Shown piece after piece: positions 5,132 through 5,210 of a stretch of DNA of 5,210 nucleotides. Every line of letters begins with the position of its first letter. The first letter of the stretch is position 1. Source of the DNA: Spirochaeta sp. (GTDB lineage: Bacteria; Spirochaetota; Spirochaetia; DSM-27196; Alkalispirochaetaceae); assembly GCA_007117185.1 (NCBI GenBank), contig SKHA01000355.1, forward strand, positions 1 through 5,210. Direction: 5' to 3'. The notes under the pieces are model-generated. The model searched no databases and had not been told where the DNA came from. It was given only the letters and a program-made list of their open reading frames with translations. Made by a program: the position numbers and the translations under genes.

Positions 5132-5151
5132 GTATTTCCACACGACTTGTG
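5127..5151. promoter_or_regulatory. Inverted repeat over back-to-back -35 elements
   Basis: CACAAGT (5127-5133) and ACTTGTG (5145-5151) are perfect 7-bp arms with an 11-base centre, 18 bp from arm start to arm start. The left arm covers the -35 of the PyrD-like gene, and the right arm covers a possible -35 of a plus-strand promoter. The spacing suits a dimeric regulator or simply two divergent TTGTG -35 boxes. Confidence 0.35.
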
Positions 5152-5175
5152 GTTCAGCTGCGGTGCTGATACGAT
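5147..5175 (+). promoter_or_regulatory. Possible divergent promoter reading out of the right edge
   Basis: TTGTGG (5147-5152) and TACGAT (5170-5175, four of six bases) are spaced by 17 bp on the plus strand. If real, they would drive a gene beginning beyond the window. The match is modest. Bases 5096-5210 hold no gene that I can support. Confidence 0.25.
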
Positions 5176-5210
5176 CCGGTGGTGTATCTTGCGATTGCCC
5201 TGACCGGCAC

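Noticed and set aside
5096..5143. Upstream GTG start at 5143 for the PyrD-like gene
   Set aside because: The added residues (WKYLCSRAFSLRIPP) are not part of the PyrD fold and translate the predicted promoter. The ATG at 5095 matches the family's N-terminus.
5093..5210. A minus-strand frame open from the right edge that ends in TGA overlapping the ATG at 5095 (ATGA), as if an upstream gene were coupled
   Set aside because: The short translated stretch has no recognisable features, and two other frames are also open for long parts of this region. A good 17-bp-spaced promoter occupies the same bases. The edge prevents certainty.

Overview
The window looks like ordinary chromosomal DNA from a moderately GC-rich, diderm bacterium. 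It encodes a lipoprotein with a clear lipobox and a signal-peptide-bearing, barrel-like outer-membrane protein. A member of the Spirochaetota (free-living Spirochaeta-like) is my best guess, from the style of the TPR lipoprotein and of the small coiled-coil protein next to adk. That placement is an impression, not a measurement. I see no mobile element, CRISPR array, rRNA or tRNA.

Layout, left to right. Bases 1-144 hold no gene. They contain two short hairpins and a good sigma-70-type promoter (4-33, minus strand) that fires out of the left edge. A 97-residue coiled-coil protein (145-438, minus) is divergent from adenylate kinase (544-1173, plus), and the adk promoter and a strong Shine-Dalgarno lie in the 105-bp gap between them. 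The 3' end of adk overlaps by 23 bp the 3' end of a convergent minus-strand operon: a long uracil phosphoribosyltransferase-like gene (2071-3144) followed, with a GTGA stop/start overlap, by a TPR lipoprotein (1151-2074). An intrinsic terminator (3172-3202) ends the next minus-strand gene, a predicted outer-membrane beta-barrel protein (3220-3999), which has its own promoter and Shine-Dalgarno. The rightmost gene is a dihydroorotate-dehydrogenase-like flavoprotein (4100-5095, minus). The last 115 bp are its upstream region.

Functionally the window carries three nucleotide-related or nucleotide-like enzymes: Adk (adenylate interconversion), a UPRT-like salvage enzyme and a PyrD-like oxidoreductase. 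It also carries two envelope proteins. They are not one operon, since promoters and terminators separate them.

The most notable structure is at two translation starts. The UPRT-like and PyrD-like genes both have a -10 box (TATAAT or TAGAAT) only 6-7 bp before the ATG, the same CCGCCC discriminator and no Shine-Dalgarno. This predicts leaderless mRNAs from promoters with an rRNA-like GC-rich discriminator. Adk and the barrel protein instead have strong Shine-Dalgarno sequences. Other points of interest are a roughly 130-residue N-terminal extension on the UPRT and the loss of the usual catalytic loop in the PyrD-like protein. I did not find a convincing new multi-gene system.
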